Shown in pieces: positions 1-11,204 of a stretch of 64,000 nucleotides of DNA (position 1 is its first letter; every line of letters starts with the position of its first letter). The stretch spans positions 124,001-188,000 of the forward strand of contig JAQFVV010000182.1 of NCBI GenBank assembly GCA_028023455.1, written 5' to 3'. A model generated the notes under the pieces. It made no database searches, had not been told where the DNA came from, and saw nothing but the letters and a program-made list of their open reading frames with translations. A program made the translations under genes and the position numbers. Source of the DNA: Epiperipatus broadwayi (Eukaryota; Onychophora; Udeonychophora; Euonychophora; Peripatidae).

Positions 1-229
1 TCATTTTCTTTGCAGACATTTAGCTTATGACAGAATTAAAATATTAAATAAATTTCTAAACAGTAATATTTTTAGTTTTATAATACCTATGAGTTATTTT
101 TTATTATGTTTAATCACTAGATTAGTGAAATGAGTTTTTCGAAAAGTTATTATTTTAAAATAATAGCTATTATTTTAATAATAATATAACAAACAAAAAA
201 ACATATTGTAAAAATGATGAGATTCTTTA

Positions 230-975
230 TAAATTTTTGTAAATTATTTCTTTGCAATTGAGTTTGAACTCATTCGCTAATTTTTTTGTCAATTTATTTC
301 ATATAAAATTGAAAACGTATGCGAACTATGTCAGAGAGAATCAGAAACACAATCACATTTTCTAGTCGCGTGCCCCATGCTTAATAATACCCGGTGCGAT
401 ATTCCCAAAATATTTAAAAATAAAGATTTCAACATACATACATTTATCAATTCATTTAAAAAAGGTGTTTATGCACACATTCAAGCCAGCACATTTATAC
501 TATCCTCATTATGGCATACCAGATGTACACTGTTCAAACACAAGAAGACACCTTAATACATTTAAGAACAAAATGGACATTATATGCATAAGGGATGAAA
601 AAATTTCACCAACACTAACATTTATTCAGACACATGGTCACTAATGTGACTTTGCTTGGATTTATGACATGACTCACTATTATAAAATGATAATTAAATG
701 CAAAAACCACATTAATGCAATGATGTACATAGAAAGATGTAAATCCTATGCAGCAGTCAGAAAATGTTAAGCTTTCAAAATTGTATTTATTTTTTCTGTT
801 AATATAGATTTGTAATTTTTCCCATCTCTAGTATGGAATAAAGGTACAGAATATATAATGCAAATTATATATCTTCCTTTGTTTAAAATCTCATTTCTTA
901 CTCTATCCTGTGCATGTGGTACTAAGTACTGTTTTATAAACTTATAGTTCAATAAAGTCTTTTGAAATTAAAATT
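230..975 (+). mobile_element. 5'-truncated Tx1/L1-like LINE, 3' end
   Basis: This is the 3' end of a non-LTR retrotransposon of the same broad family as the longer copy at 18.3-23.2 kb. It holds the C-terminal reverse-transcriptase tail coding sequence, then about 400 bp of AT-rich 3' UTR ending in an AATAAAG-like signal near 952, in the same relative place as in the longer copy (AATAAAGCC near 23210). No upstream RT or endonuclease coding is visible, so the copy is 5'-truncated, the usual outcome of target-primed reverse transcription. The 5' boundary is approximate. Confidence 0.7.
242..642 (+). pseudogene. LINE ORF2 C-terminus with zf-RVT-type zinc motif (relic)
   Basis: The frame read from 320 gives CELCQRESETQSHFLVACP, a Cys-x2-Cys...His...Cys cluster typical of the zinc-binding end of L1/Tx1-type ORF2 proteins. 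It continues through a SLWHTRCTLF stretch to a stop at 554-556. The longer LINE at 22.6-22.9 kb has the matching CGLCHRAEETLDHFIYHC and YWCTRCTFL segments, which confirms the assignment. Upstream the same frame is open back to a stop at 278-280, with weaker similarity before that. After 556 a +1 frame (594-642) still resembles the family's last residues (DEKISPTLTF). Frameshifts and stops mean it is not functional. The track of short ORFs alone misses this relic because it has no start codon. Confidence 0.75.
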
Positions 976-2149
976 CAGTTAATTAGAAACAGGTAGATTT
1001 CAATATAGACTGACTTTTTATAGCCTTACAAAAGATTTATGCTAAAATAAAAATTACTAAATCAGTTTAATGAGAATCAGAAGAGTTTACTGGTAGTTAA
1101 TTGCTACAGACTAATAAAACAAAACATATATTTACACATGAAGGCATATCTTTATGTGTATGGTAAGTCCCCCATATTTATAACTTAATGGTTCCAAGCT
1201 CTCACATGATGCTTAAAATTCATGGATAATACCAAACTATATATTTATGTGTGTATAATAAAAATCATGTACAAGTGTTGTAATAAATTAATTAATTGTT
1301 TAATATAAATATTATTTTAGCTAAATGTATTTTCAAAGTAGTACATGATAACAGCAAGGGAATGTCATGATTGTAATTCATTGTACCAAAAATACATTTT
1401 GTTAAAATAATTATCTATATTTAAAAATTAATTTGTATGCCAGTGCATATTGGTCACAATTTATTACATATAAAGGTAATGAAGTATCATTATTTCTACA
1501 TACATATATATTTTATTTTAAACAGATATATACATATCTATGACACAAATTAAAATATAAGCATGCTAAAAGATTAAGAAAAGAAACTAACAAAAAATAG
1601 AGTAATATAGTTATGAAGAAGATAATACTACATAAAGAAAACACTTCGTGATATTTTTAGATTTAATGATTTTAGATCATTTGTAAACTTTAATGTTTGA
1701 AATAAAATAAACACTGAATATATTATTTATAAATTAACTTTATTTAATAATTAATTGTAAAATTATACACATTAAGGCAGTAACAAAAACAATACAGAAA
1801 TGGAATATAGTTACTAAAAAGATTTCAGTAATAAATTGAAAGATAATATTTATGGATGGATATACTTAAATCTAAGTCAATGTTGAACTCCTATTGTCTT
1901 AGTTTTGGGGGCATTTAAACAATATATATTTGGTAATTCATAGTTGTAATATGGTGAATATAAAATACTACATTTTCATAGTGATTGCAATGGGGCTAAC
2001 TATGTTGGAAATTTTTTTATGATATTCAGACAAGAAGATCAGTATGAGAAGTTAAATGTTTTATTTGACAGGGCTGTCACATATAAGTATGCAGATTAGG
2101 CAGGGCACAAAAGAACCTCATCAATGTGAGTGGCAAATTGCAATGATAA
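976..2149. other. AT-rich sequence, nothing recognised
   Basis: About 1.2 kb of AT-rich DNA with short A/T runs and no coding, palindrome or repeat that I could tie to another part of the window. Confidence 0.5.
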
Positions 2150-2720
2150 ATGAAAATGCTTCAATTTATGAGTCACTCTATTGTTAGAAACGTGTTCTGA
2201 ATGCAAATATTCTTTATTTAAATATAAGAGGATTAATTTTTTACTTAGTTTTTGTGGTAATTGGTCAAAATATATTGTTCACTATTGTTAACAGACTGGC
2301 ACCATTTTTCTGTGATAATTAATAAAATTTATATGTAAATAAAAAAGTTTAATTTTTGAATTACTTTTATTCAAACATTCTAATTTATATAAAAATGGCA
2401 CATTATTTTAATAATTTATTTAAAGCAGATTACTTCATAACAATTAAGCAGAATAGGTAATTTGATTTATCAATCATATTTTATAAACTTTTCTATTATA
2501 TGTTCTGTGTGGCTGTCAGGTTAGATTATCAGGACCTGGAATGTGGGGTTTGGGATTTGATTCTGGTGCAGTCTTATACTTTGTTAATACTATTATTATT
2601 ATTATTATTTTTCTTGTTACTACTAATATCATTTTTTTAAACTGTTATAATTTTTTTACATGTTTTGGTAATCTGTTTTTTATTGGATTTGGAGTATCAT
2701 GGAATTTGTTATTTAGCTAA
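2150..2720. repeat. Diverged dispersed repeat, copy 1 (partner at 57.84-58.50 kb)
   Basis: Sequence blocks occur here in the same order as in 57840-58500: a GTTAGAAA..TTCTGA..TGTAAATATT block, ATAATTAATAAAATT with TATATGTAAA, ACTTTTATT with TTATAT, a GGCACATTA/GACACATTA block, TATCARTCATATTTTATAA, and an ATTTGGA..CATGGA(A/G)TTTGTTA block at the end. The copies differ by many substitutions and indels. This copy also has a short (ATT)n near 2590. It may be the untranslated part of a LINE, because the 57.8-kb copy lies next to an RTE-like relic, but no protein similarity is seen here. Confidence 0.6.
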
Positions 2721-2921
2721 AATGTATAATTGTTTCATAATATTACCCAAATACATGATGATTGTGCACATTTTATTAAAACAATAGCATTTAATGCCCC
2801 TCTGTTGACTGACACAACCATACATCACTTGTTCTTACAAAATTCTTTGTCTATTGTAATGGAAGAAACCAGTTGTTTGATTTTTTTTTAGTTATTATAT
2901 TTTATCAATAAACAAAGAAAG

Positions 2922-3091
2922 TATGTAAAATTAAGAGCATGCTAATTAGCTCTAAACAAGCTTTTTTTATTTATGATAAATGCTACTACAAGAGAAGGCA
3001 TTCAAATCATTTTTATCTCTGAATGTCCCCATCCCCAGACCGGTTTCAACCTATGGGTCTCTTCAGTGAGGAGTTGGGACATTAGATTCAA
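2922..3091 (-). repeat. Hammerhead family A direct repeat, copy 1
   Basis: A ~170-bp unit repeated almost unchanged at 3340-3513, about 418 bp away. It starts with TATGTAAAATTAAGAGCATG and ends at ATTAGATTCAA. The ribozyme reads on the minus strand, so the transcribed direction is probably minus. The 248 bp between the two copies is single-copy here. Such short direct repeats with one ribozyme each are the layout of retrozymes and of PLE pseudo-LTRs. Confidence 0.85.
3023..3082 (-). ncRNA. Type I hammerhead ribozyme, family A copy 1
   Basis: On the minus strand, in order: stem I 5' side AUGUCCC plus UCCUCA; core CUGAAGA (fits CUGANGA); stem II GACC-CAUA-GGUU; GAAA; stem III AC-CG-GU; cleavage triplet GUC; stem I 3' side UGGGGA plus GGGACAU. 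Stem I is 6 bp, a small internal loop (AAC/UG), then 7 bp. All conserved core nucleotides are present. The 10.1-11.1 pair at the base of stem II is G-U here and G-C in copy 2. Stem III is only 2 bp with a 2-nt loop and the hexamer ACCGGU is self-complementary, as in minimal PLE/retrozyme hammerheads that are thought to act as dimers. Predicted cleavage lies between + positions 3037 and 3038. Cleavage itself is inference. Confidence 0.8.
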
Positions 3092-3339
3092 CAAATTAAC
3101 TCAAGCAAAGCATTTATCTAAAAGTTAATAGTTAGAAGATCTGAAACTTTTAGACATCTACATGTCTTTAAAGTCAGTTCTCCAACTGAAAAAATTATAT
3201 GGGCCTGAACTTCATTCAGATACTCCATATATTAGTAGGCTTAGCCATTTAATTTAGCCAAAGCCCCAACAGCAAAATAATAATAGTAATAATAAAAAGT
3301 CACATGTCATATGACTTACATATAGCTTGCACTTACAAA
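3092..3339. other. Single-copy spacer between family A repeats
   Basis: This is the body of the putative ~422-nt monomer between the two hammerheads. It has no open frame of note and a short (TAA)n-like stretch near 3277-3295. No protein or pairing signal was recognised. Confidence 0.5.
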
Positions 3340-3513
3340 TATGTAAAATTAAGAGCATGCTAATTAGCTCTAAACAAGCTTTTTTTTTTCATTTATGATA
3401 AATGCTACTACAAGAGAAGGCATTCAAATCATTTTTATCTTGGATTGTCCCCATCCCCAGACCGATTTCGACCTATGGGTCTCTTCAGTGAGGAATTGGG
3501 ACATTAGATTCAA
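3340..3513 (-). repeat. Hammerhead family A direct repeat, copy 2
   Basis: Second copy of the 170-bp unit, differing from copy 1 by a few substitutions and a 4-nt longer T run near 3383. The short frame at 3395-3586 on the plus strand is an accident of the repeat, since it crosses the ribozyme on the opposite strand. Confidence 0.85.
3445..3504 (-). ncRNA. Type I hammerhead ribozyme, family A copy 2
   Basis: Minus-strand order: AUGUCCC, AAU, UCCUCA, CUGAAGA, GACC-CAUA-GGUC, GAAA, UCGG, UC, UGGGGA, UG, GGGACA. Compared with copy 1, the closing pair of stem II is restored to G-C, while stem III has a U-G instead of a C-G pair. Predicted cleavage falls between + 3459 and 3460, exactly 422 nt from the site in copy 1. 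Two correctly oriented ribozymes would release a 422-nt RNA; that is inferred from the layout. Confidence 0.8.
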
Positions 3514-3956
3514 AAAACCATGTGGTATAATAGCTTCTAAAAATTTATCAAAAAAACAATGTAAGTGTGAACCTTTCTTTCCTTAAGTAAAGATACTTGA
3601 CTAAATAATATGACTAAGTTTTTACATTGAAATAATAAGCATACAAAACATTAAATCATGAAGTAGTGAAAATATTTTATTATTGAACAAATGTTTGAGA
3701 AGCTAACTTTGTTAATAGAAAACATAAGTTATGTATGAGAGATTCTGAATGAAACAAAGTAAAAAATGAATTATTTTTAATTAATTAATATGTTGATTAG
3801 AATTGATATAGTTAAGGTTGATCATTATTTATTGCACTGCAGCCACCAAAGTCAGAAGAGGTAATATCTAAATAAAAAGATAAAAGTGTAAATAATTATA
3901 ATTTTTTAATATTCTACTGTACCTTTTGTTGAACAAAATTATAGAGAATTTATTTT

Positions 3957-4172
3957 ATTCTATGACAGGCATTTATTCACTTCCAAAGAAAATATTAATT
4001 TATTTAAACTTCAAATAATAAATAGTTGAACAATACTTTCAATCTGGAAGATCATTCAAACAGTTCTATGAATATGACATTCTAGATTGAAAGCATTGCT
4101 CAGCTTTTTATTATTTAAAGTTTAAATAAATTATTTTTTGATTTGTAAGCCAATAAATGCTTATTATAGAAT
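3957..4172. repeat. Imperfect inverted repeat (MITE-like foldback, ~216 bp)
   Basis: The left arm runs from about 3957 (ATTCTATGAC, GCATTTATT, TTTATTTAAACTTC, AATAATAAA, CTTTCAATCT) and the right arm, reverse-complemented from about 4172, gives the same blocks in order. The arms are ~90 bp with ~80% identity by eye; the loop lies around 4052-4078. There is no coding sequence. A small non-autonomous transposon is likely; target-site duplications were not resolved. Confidence 0.65.
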
Positions 4173-6189
4173 TCCATAGTAAATGAAAAGAAGTAAAAAT
4201 TGCTATGGAGTTACAGAGAATTTGTTTTAATTAATTAGTTTTCATGGGTAAGGAAAAGGGAGTCTTTTTTACATAAGAGACATTTAGATATTTAAAAAAT
4301 TATTTTACTTACAAATATAGATATATGAAGATTGCATTAATTGGTACTTGTAATGTATAAATAATTACTTATTTATTATAATATAATTTTTAATCAATAT
4401 TTTAAAAAATAAAATGCAAAAAATGGGTTTTAATTTCTTCAATGTTTTATTGTAAATCTATTAATAACACTGACTTAATTATTATTATTATTATTGCAAA
4501 TTCTGATTCAATGCATAAAAATGCTAATGAAGAGAATCATTCTTGACCTATACTGATTTTATATTAATATGACCAGAACATTGTAAAACATTTAAGTATA
4601 CAATATAACTGAAATATCTGCATTATCACTTAATCAATGTTTCTATAATTGCATTACTTTACATATAATATTTATTATAGGGCCTACAAATTACAGAGGT
4701 TTGGCAAGAAAAACAAAAAAAAACAAAGAAAATGTAGTTTCATTTAACATGTGATAAAGCATTTTTTAATTATCACAAAGAACATAGATTATGTGGGTCT
4801 GGGCCTTGATAAATGTGAGACCTTTAGCTATTATGCTGTCCTTAAGCCAGCTCTGTTCATGGTCCTAGGAGTGCTGAATTTTAGCTTGCACAATGGTACC
4901 TCTTACCCATGTGGTGACCCTGTATGTAAAAGGCAAAATAATTTACTGTAAAATTAAAATGTTTTTTGTCATTAACAAATCATAATAGTTATGAAATTTA
5001 CATGACTATTGTAGTTAATAAAATTAAATTTGAAAATTTATGATTTTTTTTAAAAGATTGAAGGAAGGATATATAAATGATTGGTACAAAATCCAATTCA
5101 AATTATTTAAATGATATTGTTAAATGCTAATTTTGCCTTAGAGTGCTTAAATGTCACATGATGTAAGTAATTTAACAATATAATTATTTAGCTTACTAAT
5201 TGTTATATATAAGTTATTGATCTACTATAGATTTACATAATTAACCTCATAGAATAGATTGAAAGTTAAAATCATACTTAAAGTAGAAATCATTACGAAC
5301 AATAGAAGCATAAATGTTTAAATCTTTTTTATTCTTTTGATAAAATGTGAATTGTAATCTAAGTCATAACATCTATGAATTGTAAAATGTAATACTTGGT
5401 AAAATATTGATTTTTTTTCTAAAACTGAAATGTGAATGCTTAAAGAATATAAAATGTAATGACCTGAACATCTTGTAAGCTGTATTTGAAGTGAAAAAGA
5501 TCCCATTTATCTAGCATTACAAATGCGAAGTTTCTTTTTAGGGTATCAATAAATCTCTTTTTAATAATTTGTCAAAGTTTTAAACTGGATCACAAGAGAT
5601 TATAGAAGTTACATGAACAACTCACATGAAATATAGATAGTTGAGTTAAACTAATTAATTGAAGAAATATACAGAGATCCATATTCACAGTAGACTAATA
5701 ATGAATGAAAATAATGATAATTTTAGATATGCACTGAAAGATTCCTTATTCTTTAGAAATTTATACTGTCTTCAGAAGCAGACTAAATTATAAAAATTTA
5801 AGATGCATAATTTTTAATCATATCATTAGGTATTATTTAATACTTTAAGAATCACTGAAAGTTTGGTTTTTTATATATAATTCAGGCAAGCAGAACTATA
5901 CTAAATTTATTAATGATTTAATTGATTGCTGGACTCTGTGTTATATATATATATAACACTATCTTTGGCATTCTCAGTATAAAATAACACGAAAAAAGTA
6001 ATATAAACAAAAGAAGCTGATATTTGTTTAATAGTTCTACTTGAAAATATTTATGTTGATTTAATTTAATTCTTACATCATAAATGATTCTAATCTTTAG
6101 GATTTAGAAAGCTAACAATAAAGTCTAATACAGAATTAAATACTACTGAATAAGCAATAATTTCTGTTTTATGTTCTAAAGTTATATAT
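4173..6189. other. AT-rich sequence, nothing firmly recognised
   Basis: About 2 kb of AT-rich DNA. The stretch 4780-4925 is less AT-rich and holds a 66-codon frame (4751-4951) that resembles no family I know. A short TA palindrome lies at 5941-5957. No gene or element could be supported. Confidence 0.45.
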
Positions 6190-7040
6190 TTTTACTGAAT
6201 CTAATTGAATCTCTTAAATTTGTTATGCATTTCTTGAAAGTTGGTTGTAAATCTTCAACTCTCATTGTAAAATTTCCCAGCTCAATTTCTCATTATGCAT
6301 GCATTTCACAGGAAACTCCATTTGAGCTAGAGACTTGAAATACCTGAATATCCACACAGGAATGATAATCGGTGTATTTTATTTATATATCTTAATTACA
6401 ACTAATATAAATTTGGAGTTTAAAATTTTAACAAATGATTGTATAGATTTATAGCATTCATTCTATCAAGGCTTCAATATTCATATTTCATATTCCATGG
6501 AAATAATTTATATTCACATTAAAACATCTACTGGGTAAAAATAGAACATTAAGTATATATATGTGAGTGTGTACCTATGTAAAAAAAATTGATTAATGTG
6601 CCTGATAAATACAACCAATAAAATCTTTCAGATTTACAATGCATTTTTTCAAAGTTTACTATAATGTTTGAAATATCATTTAGTATAAAATTTCCCAGAG
6701 CAATCTATCTTGCATACATTTCACAGGAAATTCTCATTGAACAGGAGATGCGAAACATCTGAATGTCCAGTCAGAACTAATAGGTAGACTTTTCTATTTA
6801 CCTATCTTAATAATTAATTTTATTTTTGACTTTGAATGATTTGATAATCTATTATGTGTATATGGGGCATTGAGTGTATCAATGATTTAATATTTATATC
6901 TTACAATGAATGGTAGTAACTTATATTCATGTTAAAATTTTTATTCAAGTGGAAAATTGTCATTGTGAGAATATATATTTAATAAATTGTTAATTCATCT
7001 AATAAATATCTGTAATCAATCAAATCATTTAGATGTGCCA
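6190..7040. repeat. Diverged tandem dimer, ~400-418-bp unit
   Basis: Two consecutive units align in order. TAAAATTTCCCAG (6268 and 6686) is followed in each by ATTTCACAGGAAA, GAGxxxxGAAA, CTGAAT.TCC, a TATCTTAAT block, a TTATATTCA block, and CTxATAAATA before the next unit (6601 and 6998). Spacing is 418 bp at the front and 397 bp at the back, so the repeat unit is about 400-418 bp with indels. In both units a GGAAA...TCC pairing flanks a GAAA box (TGCGAAACATC near 6747; CTTGAAATACC near 6333), which looks like a decayed hammerhead. The CUGANGA core is not intact in either unit. Confidence 0.65.
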
Positions 7041-7340
7041 AAGAAATGAAAATTTTAAGTTTATATAGAAATGAACAAAATAGTGAGAGCAAATTCATAT
7101 AATTATATTAATACAGTATAGAACTGTTTTTGTATCAATATTATGTCAGTTACTCATGAGTCAAATAAGAGGTTGAACATAAAAAAATTACTAAGAAGTG
7201 TTTATAGCTTTTGATTCTGCATTTTTATATTTGTACTAAACTATGGGGGCAAGGGGGAATAGCAATTTATTAAGGATTCTATATGGAAGCATATTATATA
7301 ATGTTCAATATGGTTCAGAATAAATTTAAGCTATTCTTTA

Positions 7341-7525
7341 TATATATATATTACATGTGTGTGGTCATGTATATCGGTTGTATGAATATATATATTACAT
7401 GTGTGTGGTCATGTATATCGGTTGTATGAATATATATATTACATGTGTGTGGTCATGTATATCGGTTGTATGAGATAGATTGGATGGCTGAAGGGAGCTT
7501 GAATGTCTGGATTCAAATCCCCTAT
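7341..7525 (+). repeat. Family C repeat tail with three 44-bp tandem copies
   Basis: A 44-bp unit (ATTACATGTGTGTGGTCATG then TATATCGGTTGTATGA) occurs three times, starting at about 7350, 7394 and 7438. It leads into GGCTGAAGGGAGCTTGAATG and a TCTGGATTCAAATCC end. The same end follows the hammerhead in the family C copy at 56.2 kb (ACTGAAGGGTGCTTGAAAGT, TCTGTGTTCAAATTCC). The ribozyme part itself is absent here, so this is a 3' fragment with local tandem expansion. Confidence 0.7.
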
Positions 7526-7989
7526 AATTATATATATATATTATAACACTAGAATTCTATATGGACTTCAGTCAAGAAGTTTAAACCTAGTACATGGGTT
7601 TCAAGCTCAAAACATTGGTTACTATCATTTTACTAGATTTGAAAATTGCTTTATTGTAAATCGAAAGATTTCGCATTGTTTATTTATATATAATATTTAG
7701 TGAATTAAATGTGAAGATCTTTTAAGCTTTATGCTCTTAGTTCAGAATACTTGAGTCTGACTTATTTATATATAAATTTAAGTATAGAGGAACGTAGAGT
7801 CCCATCTTTTTCTCATGTTCTGGCTTGTGTTCTTGAATTGAAAATTCAACATGCAGTCATTATTACATCTGATTGACTGCCACATAAGAATTTTAAGGCA
7901 CTTCTGTCAAAGGTTTCAGCCTTTCATGTTATTATGTTGATTAAATGGAATAATTATGAAACCATGAAAGTTAATTTCCTTTTATATAG

Positions 7990-8225
7990 TAAAAAACATG
8001 GAAACTAGGGTCAGCCTGTCCACAAGACTGGCCCAACACAACTATTTATGCAATAGGGCAAAAAGAAGCAGTAAATACTCATCGATTTTTTTAGAGCATG
8101 AGCTACAATCAGACCACAAATTCAATCTCTCTAAAGAAGACATTGTACACACTGAGAGAGATGACAGAAAGAGAAAGGTTGGAGAGGCATGGACTATAGC
8201 CAAAGATAACTACATGTTAAATTAA
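7990..8225 (+). pseudogene. Penelope-like element GIY-YIG domain fragment
   Basis: The 75-codon frame from 7998 contains RVSLSTRLAQH, then LEHELQSDHKFN, and RDDRKRKVGEAWTIAKDN. This order (arginine helix with x-S-L-x-T-R-L-x-x-H, then EH...GHxFxW, then a basic RKRKxxEA block) is that of the second half of the GIY-YIG endonuclease of Penelope-like retroelements. The GIY...YIG core and the reverse transcriptase are missing upstream, so the copy is 5'-truncated. The frame ends at a stop at 8223. This copy is from a different PLE subfamily than the pair at 11.2-13.3 kb, judging by the different residues. Confidence 0.65.
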
Positions 8226-9451
8226 ATAAAAAAGCTACCATCCCTCTATCCAAAAATGGCCTCTCTAACATTTTTTACATAGATTTGAATATATATAAAA
8301 ACAAATTCAATTTTATGTAAATCCGACAAACAAAAAAAAATTAGATTTTAACTAAATTAATTCATAAAGCTATGATTATGATATTGGAAGTATCAAAAGC
8401 ACTAAGCTAGAATAAAGATATTTAAACCAATGAAAGCCTTTTCTGTTTAGTAAATGTTCAAACATTTATTAGTTTATTACTGTACTAATTATAAACATGC
8501 ATAACATACTACCATTAATTCAAGTTATCTAAATTTTAAAACATTACTACATGAGATAAAGAAAAAAAAACCAACAAATTATGATACATATATATAAGTA
8601 AGTGAAAGTTCATTTTATTCTGTTTTAATATAGTTAGCATGAAAAATTATTGAGATGTCAAAAAATAAAAATAATCAATTTTAAATATTTTCTTAATGTA
8701 AAATATTTGAATATATAATTTCCATTATAGAAAATCATTTTTGTTTAGTATTTCAGCAAATAATTTTTTTTTCCTGTTTGATGATCATTAAATAATATTC
8801 AAAATAGTATTAAACAAAAAACTAGAGGGAAACCGATATGTATAACATTAATAGAAGAACTCAAAGAAAACTTGAATCAAAAATGTTTAAAATGTTTTTA
8901 TTTCCCATTAAACCGTTTATTTGTATTTTTAATAAATGTTAATAGCTTCCTAGAACGTAGCTTATTCGGGTAAAATTACAAAGAATTTTTATTAAAACTG
9001 TTGACAGAATTTTGTTATTTAAATTACAAGTTTTAAAATTTCACTATCAATATATTTGAAATGCCATTTTTGTTAAACACGAAATTCAATCCTTTTGATT
9101 TGTTAGATTAAAAGTAATAAATCGTTAAGAAGCGGAATTAAATGACATTTAATTTTTAACTTTGGATGGATTTATTCTAAAAACAGTTATTATGTTGTAT
9201 TTCATAGAAATATATTCCAAGAAGAATAAATATGGGGTAAATGTAGATTATAATGTATAAATAAATTATCAGTCTAAAGCAAATCCTATGAGCAAAAATG
9301 TCCTTTATCAAAAAGTCTTAAATGTGGACTAATAAAGTTTAAATATATCTTAATATTGTATTATTATACATAAATAATACGCCGCCCCCCACTTCTTAGA
9401 CCACGGTCTTTTCAAATATACAGTTGCAAATATTAAAATATATATATATAC
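8226..9451. other. AT-rich sequence, nothing recognised
   Basis: AT-rich DNA with no supported coding sequence. The first ~60 bp may be PLE 3' UTR. Confidence 0.5.
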
Positions 9452-9640
9452 CAGTGGTTCTCAATCAGGATCTTCAATTACATGAAACCCAAATAGACTA
9501 TACTTCCATAAACATCTGGCATGATTTTTTCTCAATCAATTCTTTGATTTTCTGAGTTAATTTTTGATGTTTTTCTAATTGACTGAGTCACAGGCACTTT
9601 GCAAAGTAAAGTGGACTGCTCTTTGTAAATTTCAGTTATG
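9452..9640 (+). mobile_element. Possible hAT terminal fragment
   Basis: CCAGTGGTTCTCAATCAGGA at 9453 matches the common CAGNGGTTCTCAAxC start of hAT-type (Charlie-like) transposons and MITEs, and lies after a TA-rich run. A matching right end (TTGAGAACCACTG) was not found within the next kilobase, so only one end may remain. The right limit is arbitrary. Confidence 0.35.
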
Positions 9641-10050
9641 GTAGTTCAAATACTTTTTTTGATTTTATATAAAAATCTTTTACTTATTTTTTTTTTTTTA
9701 GATTTTTTTTTTTCAAGGCAGAAAAGTCAAAATTATATAAAGACACATTCTATCTCTTATTGACTTCTTTTTTCATTTTCTCCCCCCCTAAAGATATATC
9801 CTAATATTTAAGTAATATTTACATAGTTTTTATTATTATCATTTATTTAATAAAATTTAGGCTCATTTTTAGTCATTAATGTTTTGTTTTTTAAATTGCT
9901 TTTAGCATACTTCTTCAATGATAACATGAGCATTTGATTTTCTTTTTTTAAAAACAAAACTCATTATGTGTTTGTTTGTTTTTTAAAATGTATTCTTCTG
10001 TTGTTTAAAGTTGAGTGATTTAACAAATTGAATTATTATTGTTGTTAGTA

Positions 10051-10935
10051 TATGAGGATTATCCATAAGTAACCAGAATTTTATAATAAAAAAGTGTTTA
10101 TTTATTTTAAAATGTTACAAATTTAATCACTTTCAAATTACTATCCATTTGATGCATTTCACCAATCTAAATGTGTTTTTTTTATTTTTCAAAGTAGTCC
10201 AGAAACACTTGCAAAATGATACCTTTTAATGCCTCCATCATTTTCCTCCCACTATTTCTAAATCAGCAAAAAAAAAAAAAGCCATTTTTTCATTCGAGAG
10301 ATTTTTAAAAAATTGCACAAAGCAAGATCAAGTGTATATGGTTAATAGATAAGATGGGCCATGCAGAATTTAATTAAAAAGTATTTCACACTCAAGACTT
10401 TGGGAAATGATTTTTTGTTGGGGCGAACCTTGCACTCTTTTCTTTATCACAAAACTGGTTGTTTACATTTTATTAAACCACATAAATGTTTCAGAATTTG
10501 CAGATAAAATGCCTGACCATTATTAATTAAATCTGAAAGAAAAATGCCATTTGCATAAAAAAAATCAATGTTGTTTTGACTTTAGACTTCACTTGCGATG
10601 TGTTTTAAAGACATTAATGAATTTAACATTTCAATTAAACCACTCATAAACTTGTTTTTATGAGATCAGCATGCTTGTAATCATGCATTACATCTGTTCT
10701 GCAAATGAAAACAGAATTTCACATTGTTTTAACTTTTAAGTCATTATAAAAATTGGCAAATATGTGATACACATTTTACAAAAAAATGTGCTACATGGTT
10801 CTATGATTTCATATGGTAATGTCATTTGGGCAATTGATGCAGAAGGGTTCCTACAAGAGTGGGTATCAGCAGAATCATATACTGCAACAGGTGCACAAAC
10901 CAGAGAATGATTCCAGGTCCTCCCTTGTAGACATA
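10051..10935 (-). mobile_element. mariner relic 1 (internally deleted)
   Basis: The plus-strand left end TATGAGGATTATCCATAAGT is followed by AGAATTTTATAATAAA, matching the end of the mariner at 30.85 kb (TATGAGG, GGAATTTT, TAATAAA). On the minus strand the decayed transposase C-terminus can be read: MMEALKGI followed by FLDYFE, then the GEMHQMDSNLKVIKF end, homologous block by block to the other copy's TEALLGKV...HCIKWTLLKAIQF. The right end near 10900-10935 (CAGCAGAATC, GAATGATTCCAGG) matches the other copy's end less well. At ~885 bp both copies are shorter than a typical 1.3-kb mariner and have the same gaps, so they probably share a deleted ancestor. Multiple stops; non-functional. Confidence 0.7.
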
Positions 10936-11204
10936 AAGAACAAACTCATCTGATAATTTGCAATGCTTTTTAAACTGCTGTTAGTGTTTATATGTTAGTT
11001 AAGAGATTTTTGTGTTCTTTGGAATACTAGTATTTAAGAATTTGCAATAAAAAGTATTCCAAAGTCAGGAAATTATTTATAGCATACAATGTAGACATGT
11101 TGTAACATGCATTTTAAAGTAAACTATATCATTTTATATGCTTATAGAACAATTGGCCATTATATTTGTCAAAGATTACATTTATATATATATATATATA
11201 TAAC
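10936..11204. other. AT-rich spacer with (TA)n
   Basis: Nothing but AT-rich sequence ending in a (TA)n run at 11181-11202 that abuts the left PLE copy. Confidence 0.6.

Noticed and set aside
7341-7472. CRISPR-like array of three 44-bp repeats
   Set aside because: The units are contiguous with no spacers and the setting is a eukaryotic transposon tail.
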